DNA of 64,000 nt. Origin: DUPQ01 sp964563155 (lineage in GTDB: Bacteria > Bacillota > Clostridia > DUPQ01). A program made the position numbers and the translations under genes. Location: the NCBI GenBank assembly GCA_964563155.1, contig CAZLVL010000003.1, positions 1 through 64,000 on the forward strand, written 5' to 3'. This document shows positions 1-8,532 of this stretch, piece by piece (within the stretch, counting starts at the first letter, position 1; each line of letters begins with the position of its first letter). The notes under the pieces were generated by a model. It saw nothing but the letters and a program-made list of their open reading frames with translations. It ran no database searches and was not told where the DNA came from.

Positions 1-386
1 AACTTTTCAAGGTTCAATGCCATCTAAACCCATTAAGCTCTAGATAAGATGGCTTATTTGTTATGCAATTAAATATTTTTTGATAAGTTTATTACTATCT
101 CTTGACTATTAATAGTTTGTCACCTAAATTTGATATCACACCACATTTCAAAGAAATATGTAATATACTAGTAGCTACAAATATAATTGTTTATTGATTT
201 TGAAAAATCAACATCAAAGAGTAGTTTTACATATACTTTACGCCTTATATCATACTTACCGATAATATTTATAGCATTAATTACTCTTAATTAAAATGCG
301 TGATGCAATATTTTCTCAAAGCTTTCTCTTTTAAATACTTCAAACCTACTTAGCTCAGTGATTTGATGCATTTATCGAACTTTTGA
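1..386. other. Left-edge intergenic region with a weak hairpin
   Basis: No convincing gene is visible in this AT-rich stretch. An inverted repeat, GCCATCT at 19-25 and AGATGGC at 47-53, is followed on the plus strand by a T-rich but imperfect tail. It could be the terminator of a plus-strand gene lying left of the window, but the loop is long (21 nt) and the U-run is broken, so this is only a possibility. The rest shows nothing I can interpret. Confidence 0.4.
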
Positions 387-743
387 TTATGGCAGATAAT
401 AAATGCGACTATAATTACAATCAAAGCAAATATCTTCATATTCATGCATTTGTATACTTTCAACAAATCCCAGATAATACGTCGTGAAATCATGGCTCTC
501 TGAATACCAATGAGTGCATGATACCCATTCAGCACCACATAACCTGCAATATGCAATATCCTTTTTCAAAACAGTATGTTGCTCTGAATTATTCTGGTAA
601 TATACGAATTCTGCATCAAAGTTCAAAATCCAATAATGAGGTGGGCATGTACAATGTGTACTTGCACTTATTGCTGACATTCCCAATATCATTAGTACAA
701 CTAAGCATATACTTAGACTTTTCCTAAAAATCCTCTGTTTCAT
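387..743 (-). CDS. Small secreted cysteine-rich protein, unknown function
   Basis: I do not recognise a family. The 118-residue product begins with a typical Gram-positive signal peptide: basic residues 2-8, a hydrophobic core at about 10-25 and a probable signal peptidase I site after SAISAS. The mature part has cysteines in pairs: C31/C33, C66xxC69, C76 (with H78) and C106xxC109. This spacing could hold a zinc ion or form disulfides. The start is supported by an AGGAGGAAG ribosome binding site a few bases upstream. It is a lone gene, facing away from the AbiE pair, and no promoter is obvious. It is probably exported to the cell surface; its role is unknown. Confidence 0.6.
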   Translation of the reverse strand: MKQRIFRKSLSICLVVLMILGMSAISASTHCTCPPHYWILNFDAEFVYYQNNSEQHTVLKKDIAYCRLCGAEWVSCTHWYSESHDFTTYYLGFVESIQMHEYEDICFDCNYSRIYYLP

Positions 744-1214
744 TTCTTCCTCCTTTTATCATTGACATAATATAACAATTTCACTAATGTATACTTGCAA
801 TCAGAACAACTATAGTCCTAATCAAAAACTGAATGCCAAGGTTGAACTTTAAATTCATTTAATAACAAATAATAAGGAACTCAGCTTTATTGATTTATGA
901 GATTTGCAATAAACATTATTTTCTACCTTATATAAACAATAATTAAAAAATATAATGCAAATCCCTCAAGATGAAATTTTAATTGCATTAATATTATAAC
1001 AGTAAAAATAATTTATGTAAAGAAAAACGAATCGGATAGTGTAAACTTGTTTCGGGATTTGATAAAACAAAAGAGAAATTAGAGACAAATACAACTTAAT
1101 TGAACAGATTTATATGGATTTAGTTAGCCAAGAGATCTATATTATTGTGGGGTTATAAGGATATATATATCTAAGCAAAGTCAAACTTTTATCAACAAAG
1201 ATGAGACAAAACAC
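744..1214. other. AT-rich intergenic region upstream of the AbiE genes
   Basis: About 470 bases carry no supportable gene in either direction. Short open stretches exist (for example around 1090-1160) but lack a ribosome binding site and family resemblance. It separates the secreted-protein gene, transcribed leftward, from the AbiE promoter that starts at 1215, so it probably contains the promoter of the leftward gene. I could not single one out. Confidence 0.5.
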
Positions 1215-1249
1215 TTGATTTACTCCAGATAATCGACTATAATTCGATT
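1215..1249 (+). promoter_or_regulatory. AbiE promoter with inverted-repeat operator over the -10 box
   Basis: A near-consensus vegetative promoter is visible: TTGATT at 1215-1220, a 17-base spacer, and a perfect TATAAT at 1238-1243. An inverted repeat, AATCGA (1231-1236) and TCGATT (1244-1249), is centred on the -10 box. AbiEi antitoxins are known to repress their own operon by binding inverted repeats in the promoter, so this is the likely operator. The ribosome binding site GGAGG is at 1254-1258, so the untranslated leader is very short. Confidence 0.7.
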
Positions 1250-1262
1250 TAGTGGAGGATAT

Positions 1263-1844
1263 ATGATAAAAACAACAAGAATGTTAATTGAAGAGCTTAA
1301 AAATTACAGTTCTCCAAATGACAAAATATCAAATATGGTTAAAAACCAGGAATTATTTCCTATTGTTAGAGGTTTGTATGAAACAGATAGAAATACATCT
1401 GGTTATTTACTTGCATCTAGCATTTACAATCCATCATATTTGTCTTTTGATTTTGCATTATCTTTTTATGGCTTGATACCAGAAGCTGTTTATACATTTA
1501 CTTCTGCAACTTTTAAAAAAAACAGAAAAAGACAATTTGATACTCTTTTTGGCACTTTTACTTATAGGGATATACCTGAGGCTGTTTATCCTTTAGGCAT
1601 TAGAATAATTCATGAAGGTGATTACTCCTATTTAATAGCAGATGCTGAAAAAGCAGTTTGTGATAAGTTATATACCATACCACCAGCTTCAAATATAAGG
1701 GATATAGAAAGAATAATATTTAATGATTTGCGGATTGATGAAGAGGATTTTTATAAATTAGATTTAGATAAATTGAGCAAGTATGCAAAACTATATAATG
1801 CAACTAATCTAGATATGCTTATAAAATTGTTAAGGAGAGTATAA
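1263..1844 (+). CDS. abiEi: AbiEi-family antitoxin, type IV toxin-antitoxin system
   Basis: This 193-residue protein is the antitoxin half of an AbiE pair. In this family the antitoxin does not bind the toxin directly; it counters its effect and represses the operon through an N-terminal winged helix. Residues 1-45 fit a short DNA-binding region. Residues 47-90 contain the family pattern of a tyrosine-serine-rich stretch followed by YGLIPEAVYTFTSAT. ATG is preceded by GGAGG four bases upstream. The toxin gene follows after only two bases, so the two are translated together. The family protects populations from phage by abortive infection and can stabilise mobile DNA. The assignment is by pattern and by the partner gene. 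Confidence 0.85.
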   Translation: MIKTTRMLIEELKNYSSPNDKISNMVKNQELFPIVRGLYETDRNTSGYLLASSIYNPSYLSFDFALSFYGLIPEAVYTFTSATFKKNRKRQFDTLFGTFTYRDIPEAVYPLGIRIIHEGDYSYLIADAEKAVCDKLYTIPPASNIRDIERIIFNDLRIDEEDFYKLDLDKLSKYAKLYNATNLDMLIKLLRRV

Positions 1845-1846
1845 CA

Positions 1847-2707
1847 TTGACTATAATAGATCAAATGCTAGAGCAATATGAATTAAAAACAACATATGAT
1901 AGAAAAAATACAGTCAAAGAAGTTATCCAAGAAATCGCCCTATATAGCTTAGCAAAAGCAGGCTTTTTTAAAGAAGCAGCTTTCTATGGAGGAACAGCTT
2001 TGAGGATATTTCATGGTCTAGATAGATTTTCAGAAGATTTAGATTTTTCTCTAATCACTCCAAATGAAAACTTTGATTTATCAAGTTATTTGCCTATTGT
2101 TGAGAAAGAATTAAAATCCTTTGGTATAGCTGTAGATGTAGTAGAAAAAGAAAAAACAATAGAATCAGATATAAAGTCAGCATTTTTAAAAGGTAACACT
2201 AGAGAGCAATTTTTAATATTCTATGGTGAGTCGAACTTTTCTGGTATTCACGCTAATGAAAAAATCACAATTAGATTAGAGATTGATATTAATCCACCAA
2301 GATATGCAGAATTTGAGTATCAATATCGATTACTTCCTAGCCCATATCAAATCAGGTTGTATAAGCCATCATCTTTATTTGCAGGCAAGATTCATGCTTT
2401 AATTTGCCGTACCTGGAAACATAGAATAAAAGGGAGAGACCTATATGATTATGTTTTCTATCTCTCCAAAGGTATACCTGTTAATTTAACACATTTACGT
2501 GAACGATTTATTGAAACTAACTTCTTGTCAAAAGAAGAGGAATTAACTTTAGATATGTTAAAAGATATATTAAAAAAGCATTTTGATAAAATTGATTATC
2601 AAAGAGCCAAAGAAGATGTAATTCCCTTTATCAAAGACACCTCAATGATTGATATATGGAGCCCAGAATTTTTCAAACAAATCACTGACAACTTACTATC
2701 TGATTAA
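1847..2707 (+). CDS. abiEii: AbiEii/AbiGii nucleotidyltransferase toxin
   Basis: This 286-residue protein is the toxin partner. AbiEii toxins are nucleotidyltransferases of the DNA polymerase beta fold; related enzymes block growth by modifying tRNA ends. The core motif is clear: YGGTALR at about 47-53, then RFSEDLDF, with acidic residues D64 and D66 spaced as in the family. A later block, KIHALICRTWKHRIKGRDLYD, matches the conserved Lys/Arg/Asp region of the fold. Translation starts at TTG (1847), two bases after the antitoxin stop, with AAGGAG at 1831-1836. All key residues seen are intact, so the system looks functional. Confidence 0.87.
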   Translation: MTIIDQMLEQYELKTTYDRKNTVKEVIQEIALYSLAKAGFFKEAAFYGGTALRIFHGLDRFSEDLDFSLITPNENFDLSSYLPIVEKELKSFGIAVDVVEKEKTIESDIKSAFLKGNTREQFLIFYGESNFSGIHANEKITIRLEIDINPPRYAEFEYQYRLLPSPYQIRLYKPSSLFAGKIHALICRTWKHRIKGRDLYDYVFYLSKGIPVNLTHLRERFIETNFLSKEEELTLDMLKDILKKHFDKIDYQRAKEDVIPFIKDTSMIDIWSPEFFKQITDNLLSD

Positions 2708-2761
2708 ATCTGCTAGGGAATCGTTTATATTTTGGATTTTAAATATATAACCCTAACTATT

Positions 2762-4453
2762 CTAATTTTGAGTAAATTCTATTTTCTGAAATACTAATTG
2801 ACCATTAGATATTCTTAAATCAAAAGTAAAATATCCAACAAAGCTAGTAATACTTGCAGATGCTGATACTTCTACCTCTATTTTATTACTATCCATATTA
2901 AGGGTATAGTTAGTAATCATACCTAATCTTAGTTGATCAAAATAGCTAATATCATCACTGTATTCTTCTGAGTAAATATACTTATCTGCTAAAGCATCAT
3001 TTAACCAAATATCAAACTTGACCTCCTTGCCATCTATATAAATATGGGAAGATACATATTGAGATAACAACATTTCAATGTCATAGTTTTTAAGGTAATA
3101 CATTTCCTCCAAAGTCTCTCCATTTAGAATGTGCAAATCTGATGCAGATATTTCTGTTCCACTACCAGTATAAAAAACTATAACTATCTCATCTCTTTTA
3201 TCACCGTTAAGATCCATTCTTTGAATTTCTATTGAAAGATTATAGCCGCTTATTTCAGAATACAAGGGCATTGACCACGCTTCATAAAGTTTAGTTTTTC
3301 CATCTGTTTCTAATACAAAAACAGAAGGGCTTAACTTAGCTGATATTTGGGAAATCGGGTCATTTAATAGTGATAAGCAGATACCTTCATCTTCACTACA
3401 CCTTAGTCTTTCCAGCATACCCATATCTAGATTTTCTTCAATTATGGCTTCTTTTCGTAGATAGTGATATCTATTGAACCTATAGGGTTTACCTTCAATC
3501 TCTTGTAAGTCACTATCATATTGAGAGGTAACATTAATTATGTTTTCTAGGTTCAAATCCTTAAAGCTAACTTCTTTTGCTTTGTCAATATCAATAAAGC
3601 ATGGTTGCCAGGTTATTTCATCATCAGCTGTTTTTTCAGAAAAGTAGATAATTGCTTCATCTTTTCCATCCATATTTAAATCTAAAATATCAATGCCTGG
3701 CCCATTAATATAAACAAACTGACTCCAATCAGCTAATGGGATTACCTTATCGGTCCCTGTAATTCTGGCATATATATCAGTATAATTATCTTGGTCCTTT
3801 TTAAGGGCAAATACCTCAATTCCTCTTGTTTTTTTATTGGAAGATATTACAGTTTTCCTATCAAATATGTCTGGGTCTAGCTTATCTGCTTTTGCTGAAT
3901 ATAGGTTATAGGTTTTGTCTTCTACTCGCAGCTTATCTTTTGAAAGCTTCTTGTTAACAAAAAGATTTATATCCTCTGGTTCAATCAAAGAAAATGACTC
4001 TTGATTAATGAATATAATATTTTCTTCAATATCATCATCTGAAACCTTCTCACCATAAGCAATTGCAATAATATCTATATCCTTATACTCAAGTAAGTTC
4101 ATACGCCTTGAATCTTCTCTTTTCATATTTAGCTCAGAATATATCTTAATATTATCTAAAGTTAATTCTTTTTCCTTATACTCTAACCTTATCTCTTTGT
4201 AGTTACCCAGTTTGTCTTGATTTTTTCCATAAACCTTTATGTTATTTGATTCGCCTAGATATTCATCAGATGACTTTAATTCAGATAAAAGGCTGAAGTC
4301 ATTTCCACTAACACATGATACACATAGAAGCGAAATAATTGAAAAGAGTATAAGCCACTTAAAGACTATTAGGCCTCTTTTTATTTGATTTCTTTTTCTT
4401 GATTTTTTCTCACTTACTCTGGTTTTGTTTGATGCTTTTGTAAAGCTTGACAT
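2762..4453 (-). CDS. Membrane-anchored surface protein with FG-GAP-like repeats
   Basis: This 563-residue protein is unnamed. It has a basic cytoplasmic tail (1-27), one hydrophobic segment at about 28-46 ending in LLCVSC, and a large extracellular part. Cysteine 47 may be a lipidation site, but the -3 residue is cysteine rather than Leu, so a lipobox is doubtful and it may be a type II membrane protein. Two acidic Ca-binding-type repeats, DLNMDGKDE (258-266) and DLNGDKRDE (414-422), resemble FG-GAP/VCBS beta-propeller motifs. The start has AGGAGG just upstream. It lies alone between the AbiE toxin (tail to tail) and the ABC exporter. Function is unknown; adhesion or ligand binding are guesses. 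Confidence 0.65.
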   Translation of the reverse strand: MSSFTKASNKTRVSEKKSRKRNQIKRGLIVFKWLILFSIISLLCVSCVSGNDFSLLSELKSSDEYLGESNNIKVYGKNQDKLGNYKEIRLEYKEKELTLDNIKIYSELNMKREDSRRMNLLEYKDIDIIAIAYGEKVSDDDIEENIIFINQESFSLIEPEDINLFVNKKLSKDKLRVEDKTYNLYSAKADKLDPDIFDRKTVISSNKKTRGIEVFALKKDQDNYTDIYARITGTDKVIPLADWSQFVYINGPGIDILDLNMDGKDEAIIYFSEKTADDEITWQPCFIDIDKAKEVSFKDLNLENIINVTSQYDSDLQEIEGKPYRFNRYHYLRKEAIIEENLDMGMLERLRCSEDEGICLSLLNDPISQISAKLSPSVFVLETDGKTKLYEAWSMPLYSEISGYNLSIEIQRMDLNGDKRDEIVIVFYTGSGTEISASDLHILNGETLEEMYYLKNYDIEMLLSQYVSSHIYIDGKEVKFDIWLNDALADKYIYSEEYSDDISYFDQLRLGMITNYTLNMDSNKIEVEVSASASITSFVGYFTFDLRISNGQLVFQKIEFTQN

Positions 4454-4845
4454 AGATGCTACCTCCTTTAATTGCGCTTTTTCTTTAGTGTAATTGACAG
4501 ACTGTACGTCTTATTCTTAATATTCTTTTTTTGCTTAAGTTAAAGGCGATTTTAATCTCTTCTACTAGAACAAATGATCATTCAACTCTATTTAGTTTCT
4601 TCTCTATATATAATTATATACCCCTCTTCGAAAAGAAAGCAAATTCTACACCTTTGATTCTGATAAACAAAATCCATAAATTTCTTGAATATGACTAGAT
4701 ATATCCCTTGAAGTCATTCTTCTTCATACATTGAGATAATTTGATTTTCTATGCTGATCTTTTCTTTTTAAGGTTAACACTACTGCTAATTTGGATTAAC
4801 AAATTCAATTTTTCAATTTGTTGCTGCATATTATTCTGTATACTG
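4454..4845. other. Intergenic region between ABC exporter and surface-protein gene
   Basis: About 390 bases without a gene. Both flanking genes run leftward, so it should hold the 3' end of the exporter transcript and the promoter of the 2762-4453 gene. An 8-bp inverted repeat (AACAAATT at 4798-4805, AATTTGTT at 4815-4822) lies 24 bases past the exporter stop but has no U-run, so it is at best a weak terminator. AAAGGAGG at 4463-4470 is the ribosome binding site of the leftward gene. Confidence 0.5.
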
Positions 4846-6591
4846 CTAAGTAACATCCTTTGCAAATTCCCTGAAATACAAGTCGTAATAAAGTCCTTTC
4901 ATTGCTAATAGTTCCAAGTGTGTTCCTTCTTCAGCAACACTGCCATCTTTGATATAACAGATGCGGTCCGCATTCATAATTGTGGATAGCCTGTGAGCGA
5001 TAACAACTGAAGTTTTGTTTTGCATAAACCTGTCTAAAGCATCCTGTATCATTTCTTCAGATTCGCTGTCCAGTGACGAAGTAGCTTCATCAAGAAGTAG
5101 TATTGACGGATTCTTAATTATAGCTCTTGCTATAGCAATTCTCTGTCTTTGTCCTCCTGAAAGCCTGATGCCTCTTTCACCGACTAATGACTCATATCCA
5201 TTCGGCTGAGCTAAAATGAACTCATGGGCATTAGCCAATATTGCTGCATTTACAATCTCTTCTTCAGTCGCGTCTATCTTACCGTATCTTATATTCTCCC
5301 TAATGGTCCCATTAAAGATATATGCATCCTGAGGCACATAACCCATTTCGTCTCTTAACTGTTCAAGTGTGTACTCCTTGTATGCTTTCCCGTTTATCTG
5401 AATGTATCCGCCGTCAATTTGAAACAGTCCTAGCAGTAACTTGGCAATAGTACTTTTACCGCCCCCGCTGTCACCTACCAGAGCCAATGTCTTTCCTTTT
5501 CCAATTTCCATACTTAAATCTGATATTTTAAACTGATTTGTATTATTGGCTTTTTCATTTTCATTGCCTTCATATGAGAAATGCACTTCTGATAACTCCA
5601 GTCCCATATCAGAACCTGTTCCTTCTATTTCGTATAGTTCAGGTTCTTTCTCTTCATCATAAAGCTGTTTAAGCCTGTTAGAGCCTGCAAATGCTTTCTG
5701 CAAATTAGGTATTGCCGAAATCAATGCTGAAACTGACCATCCTACGCCACTACTGGTGGAAATAGCCATATAATTCCCTGCTTCCAAAGATCCTCTAATT
5801 ATATATATACAACCTAATATGGTCGTAATCACATTGGCAGAGTTCCATACAATAGTATTAAGTCCTCTTTGCAGTGTTTGAGTTTTAGCAGCTTTCCATT
5901 CACTATTGACATTATCCTGGACACTCTTTTCGAATCTTGTCTTAAGATAGTTACTTAATGAGAACATCTTAACTGCGGTAAATCCTGTAATCGCTTCCGA
6001 TGCCTCCTTACTCAGCTCTGCTTTGTTTTCAAGTATTACTTTGTGCTTTTCTCTCAAAGGCTTAATGAATAAAGCATTTAATATACCTGTAAGAGCGGAG
6101 AAGCCCAGAAGTATTGCTCCAAACCTTAAGTCCAGTAATAGGACAAATGGTATCCTTAAGAGCAATACAATAATGGATTCAGCTATGTTATCGAATTCTC
6201 TGAATACTGTTATCACACTCTGGGTATCAGCATTGAATCTTGATACAAGGTCACCGCTGTGTGTCTTTTTGAAATATGAAGAAGGCAGTCTTTGGACTTC
6301 CTTGAAAGTCATTATCCTAATATCTCTTAATATGTCTTCTTTTATCTTGTTATGCAAATGGAAAAATACGCTAAATAGTATACAGGTTAAAATTGTCCCA
6401 GAAAAAACAATTGCCATCAATAAAACATTGATGTTGTCTTTATACATGAAAAAATCTATAAGAAGTTTTAAGGCATATGCTAAGGAGGTATCAATCAAGC
6501 TCCCCATTATGCACCATATGGGAAGTATGGTGAAATATCTTGCCTTGTTTTTTCCCATTAATTTAAAAATGAATTTCATATCTTTAAGCAT
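4846..6591 (-). CDS. ABC exporter half-transporter, second subunit
   Basis: A type I ABC exporter with an N-terminal six-helix membrane domain (roughly 10-300) fused to an ATPase. With the start chosen here (581 residues), Walker A GDSGGGKST is at 373-381, the signature LSGGQ at 477-481, Walker B LLLDE at 498-502 and the switch histidine at 533. All are canonical. An upstream in-frame ATG at 6645 exists, but 6591 has a perfect GAGGAGG six bases before it and overlaps the partner's stop by only eight bases. With the upstream gene it forms a heterodimer. Substrate cannot be read from the sequence; lipids, peptides or drugs are typical. No precursor peptide gene is nearby. Confidence 0.88.
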   Translation of the reverse strand: MLKDMKFIFKLMGKNKARYFTILPIWCIMGSLIDTSLAYALKLLIDFFMYKDNINVLLMAIVFSGTILTCILFSVFFHLHNKIKEDILRDIRIMTFKEVQRLPSSYFKKTHSGDLVSRFNADTQSVITVFREFDNIAESIIVLLLRIPFVLLLDLRFGAILLGFSALTGILNALFIKPLREKHKVILENKAELSKEASEAITGFTAVKMFSLSNYLKTRFEKSVQDNVNSEWKAAKTQTLQRGLNTIVWNSANVITTILGCIYIIRGSLEAGNYMAISTSSGVGWSVSALISAIPNLQKAFAGSNRLKQLYDEEKEPELYEIEGTGSDMGLELSEVHFSYEGNENEKANNTNQFKISDLSMEIGKGKTLALVGDSGGGKSTIAKLLLGLFQIDGGYIQINGKAYKEYTLEQLRDEMGYVPQDAYIFNGTIRENIRYGKIDATEEEIVNAAILANAHEFILAQPNGYESLVGERGIRLSGGQRQRIAIARAIIKNPSILLLDEATSSLDSESEEMIQDALDRFMQNKTSVVIAHRLSTIMNADRICYIKDGSVAEEGTHLELLAMKGLYYDLYFREFAKDVT

Positions 6592-8290
6592 TCTGAACCT
6601 CCTCTTCGACCATCTGTCTTCTATACAGCTCAGAATATCTTCCATTATTTGAGATTAACTGCTCATGCCTTCCCTGTTCCACAATTTTTCCATTATCAAG
6701 TAATATAATCAGGTCTGAATCAATTATAGTTGTAAGTCTGTGTGCAATAATTAATACAGATCTCCCTTTTTTCAGATTCTCAATAGACTGCTGTACAAAG
6801 TACTCAGCTTTTGTGTCCAGCGCGCTGGTAGGTTCATCAAGCATAATTAATGGAGCATCCTTCAGTAATGCTCTTGCAACAGCGATTCTCTGCCTTTGTC
6901 CTCCTGAGACTTTCGAGCCCCTTTCCCCTACATCCTTTATAAACTGGTCAATATATGCTTTTTTAGATGCATCTTCTATCATTTCATCCGATGCATTCAG
7001 GTTACCCATTTTTATATTATTGATTATACTGTCATCAAACAAAAACACATCCTGGGTGACACATGTCAAATATTTTCTTAAGGCTTGTAGATTCCAGGTT
7101 CGGATATTGTGTCCGAATACAAATATATCACCTGAAAAATTCTCATAGTAACCACATATAAGTTTGAATATGGTGCTTTTCCCGCTCCCGCTTACGCCAC
7201 ATAAAGCCAATCTAGAGTTCTTGTACAATTTAAAACTGATATCTTTTAATAAAGGTATATCAGCATGGTATGAAAAGCTGACATTCTTAAATTCCACTAT
7301 TATTTCAGAATCTTCAGTACCAAAATCCTGTCCGTCAGTTCTTTCTTCTTTATAGTTTAAAAACTTGAAATATCTCTCGGCAGTCCCTGAGTGACCTATC
7401 ATATCTGCCCATGCTATACCAGTTGTCCTAATGGTACTGATTAATGGCCAAAGCATAGAGCTGAATATGATATACTGGCCAATTGAAAGCTCATTTCTTG
7501 CAATAAAGTACAAAGAAGCAAACATGGTTATACCCTGCGGTATTATCATCAAAAGCATTTGTAATACTCTGTTTTTTGTCATTACTAAACTGCTCTTATA
7601 GGACTCATCTGCAATACTCTGACAAGATTCCTCGAATTTTACTGAATGTGACTTATCCATGCTGAAAGCTTTATAAATATCGTTACCTTCGATAAAATCT
7701 TTTAAATATGAGTTCATTACAGCTGTATGCTCTTGCACATTATGTTTTGTTTCTTTCAAAGGTTTTGATACTTTATTCAGAATAAACATTACAAGAGGCA
7801 CTATAATCATTGAAAAGAGGGTAAGCTTCCAGTTTATCTTACACAGAATGATAATTGATAAAGTAAAGGCAATCGGATTATATGAGAGTAATCCTGCAAT
7901 ACTATCGCCCAAATACGATTTTACCTTATCTATATCATCAATCAGCGTACTGATAGTGTCGGCAGTATGTATATTTTCATAATATCCCATTTCGAGTCTA
8001 TCTATTTTGTTAAATGTTTTTAAGGATAGTGTCTTGTATGATCCCAATTCATACTTGTAAGACATTAAAGGATTTGTAAACTGCAATATCGTTCTTACTA
8101 AGAATACTAGGACTAAAGCAATAATATATGAAAGGAGTTTTTGATAATCTTTTGTTATTGCTATATCAACTGCAGATCCAATGAAATAATTTTGATATAC
8201 TCCAATTATGCCAGACGCTATTCCGCCAAACCATCTTGCAATAGCCCATTTTTTATGTTCTGCTGTGTCATTATAGATTTTTGCCATCAT
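6584..8290 (-). CDS. ABC exporter half-transporter, first subunit
   Basis: This 568-residue half-transporter has a six-helix membrane domain (about 14-300) and an ATPase with Walker A GVSGSGKST at 365-373, signature VSGGQ at 461-465, Walker B LIMLDE at 481-486 and switch histidine 517. It is translationally coupled to the second subunit. The start is uncertain: ATGATG at 8290 has no good ribosome binding site and sits after an A-rich leader. The first helix begins close to the usual place, so the protein is probably complete. Expression may depend on the poly-G promoter at 8408-8440. Both ATPase sites look intact, unlike many heterodimeric exporters with one degenerate site. Confidence 0.86.
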   Translation of the reverse strand: MMAKIYNDTAEHKKWAIARWFGGIASGIIGVYQNYFIGSAVDIAITKDYQKLLSYIIALVLVFLVRTILQFTNPLMSYKYELGSYKTLSLKTFNKIDRLEMGYYENIHTADTISTLIDDIDKVKSYLGDSIAGLLSYNPIAFTLSIIILCKINWKLTLFSMIIVPLVMFILNKVSKPLKETKHNVQEHTAVMNSYLKDFIEGNDIYKAFSMDKSHSVKFEESCQSIADESYKSSLVMTKNRVLQMLLMIIPQGITMFASLYFIARNELSIGQYIIFSSMLWPLISTIRTTGIAWADMIGHSGTAERYFKFLNYKEERTDGQDFGTEDSEIIVEFKNVSFSYHADIPLLKDISFKLYKNSRLALCGVSGSGKSTIFKLICGYYENFSGDIFVFGHNIRTWNLQALRKYLTCVTQDVFLFDDSIINNIKMGNLNASDEMIEDASKKAYIDQFIKDVGERGSKVSGGQRQRIAVARALLKDAPLIMLDEPTSALDTKAEYFVQQSIENLKKGRSVLIIAHRLTTIIDSDLIILLDNGKIVEQGRHEQLISNNGRYSELYRRQMVEEEVQNA

Positions 8291-8407
8291 TTTGATGACA
8301 TTTTTTAATTTTTATTTCTCTTTTTTTTGAATTTTTTTTTTTGCCATTCTTCTTTCTATTTGATGCTTATTTTTTTATTTTTTTTTCTGATTTCTGCCCC
8401 TCCTTCA
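8291..8407 (-). other. Low-complexity A-rich leader of the ABC exporter
   Basis: On the exporter strand this leader is almost pure purine, with homopolymers of 11 A (8332-8342) and 8 A (8321-8328) and further short runs. A strong ribosome-binding-like AAGGAGGGG lies near 8397-8405 but no start codon follows within reach. A tiny frame from ATG at 8347 would encode MAKKKIQKKEK and stop 21 bases before the exporter start, in the same frame. Whether it is translated is unknown. Confidence 0.45.
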
Positions 8408-8440
8408 ATTATACCCCCCCCCCCCCCCGAAAAACAACAA
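8408..8440 (-). promoter_or_regulatory. Candidate phase-variable promoter with 15-G spacer
   Basis: Read on the minus strand, a run of 15 G (plus-strand C at 8414-8428) is followed directly by a perfect TATAAT (8413-8408). Upstream is TTGTTT (8437-8432), a partial -35 match, giving an 18-base spacer that consists almost wholly of the G-run. Poly-G or poly-C tracts in this exact place make promoters phase variable in Neisseria (porA, opc), by changing the -35/-10 distance. The tract and TATAAT are seen; the switching is inferred. Confidence 0.5.
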
Positions 8441-8482
8441 GTTTAAAACTAATATCCAAAATATTATTTAATAAAAAAAATA

Positions 8483-8520
8483 TTGCAGTTTGGTCAGAAT
8501 TAATATATAGTATTTCTGAC
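8483..8520 (+). promoter_or_regulatory. Promoter and inverted-repeat operator of orphan antitoxin
   Basis: TTGCAG (8483-8488), a 17-base spacer and TATAGT (8506-8511) make a good vegetative promoter. A perfect 7-bp inverted repeat, GTCAGAA (8493-8499) and TTCTGAC (8514-8520), brackets the -10 box. The layout is like the AbiE promoter at 1215-1249, although the repeat sequence differs, which suggests self-repression by the antitoxin encoded just downstream. Confidence 0.6.
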
Positions 8521-8532
8521 GAGGTGTATAGA

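Noticed and set aside
1030..1060. A GGATAGTGTAAAC stretch that looks like the end of an IS256-type element
   Set aside because: No transposase frame, no matching inverted end and no target duplication were found in the window; a short resemblance is not enough.
3540..3560. GGTTCAAATCC, similar to a tRNA T-loop
   Set aside because: It lies inside the coding sequence of the FG-GAP-like protein on the other strand, and no acceptor, D-arm or anticodon arm surrounds it.
6592..6645. Longer N-terminus for the second ABC subunit
   Set aside because: It would overlap the partner gene by 62 bases; the later ATG has a perfect GAGGAGG and the usual short overlap.
4846..8290. Idea that one ABC half has a degenerate ATP site, as in many heterodimeric exporters
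   Set aside because: Both subunits keep the Walker B glutamate, signature LSGGQ/VSGGQ and switch histidine.
8341..8532. N-terminal extension of the DUF6088 protein through the poly-C tract
   Set aside because: The extension is pure low-complexity translation (Phe runs, PPPP). The ATG at 8533 has a proper ribosome binding site and matches the family start.
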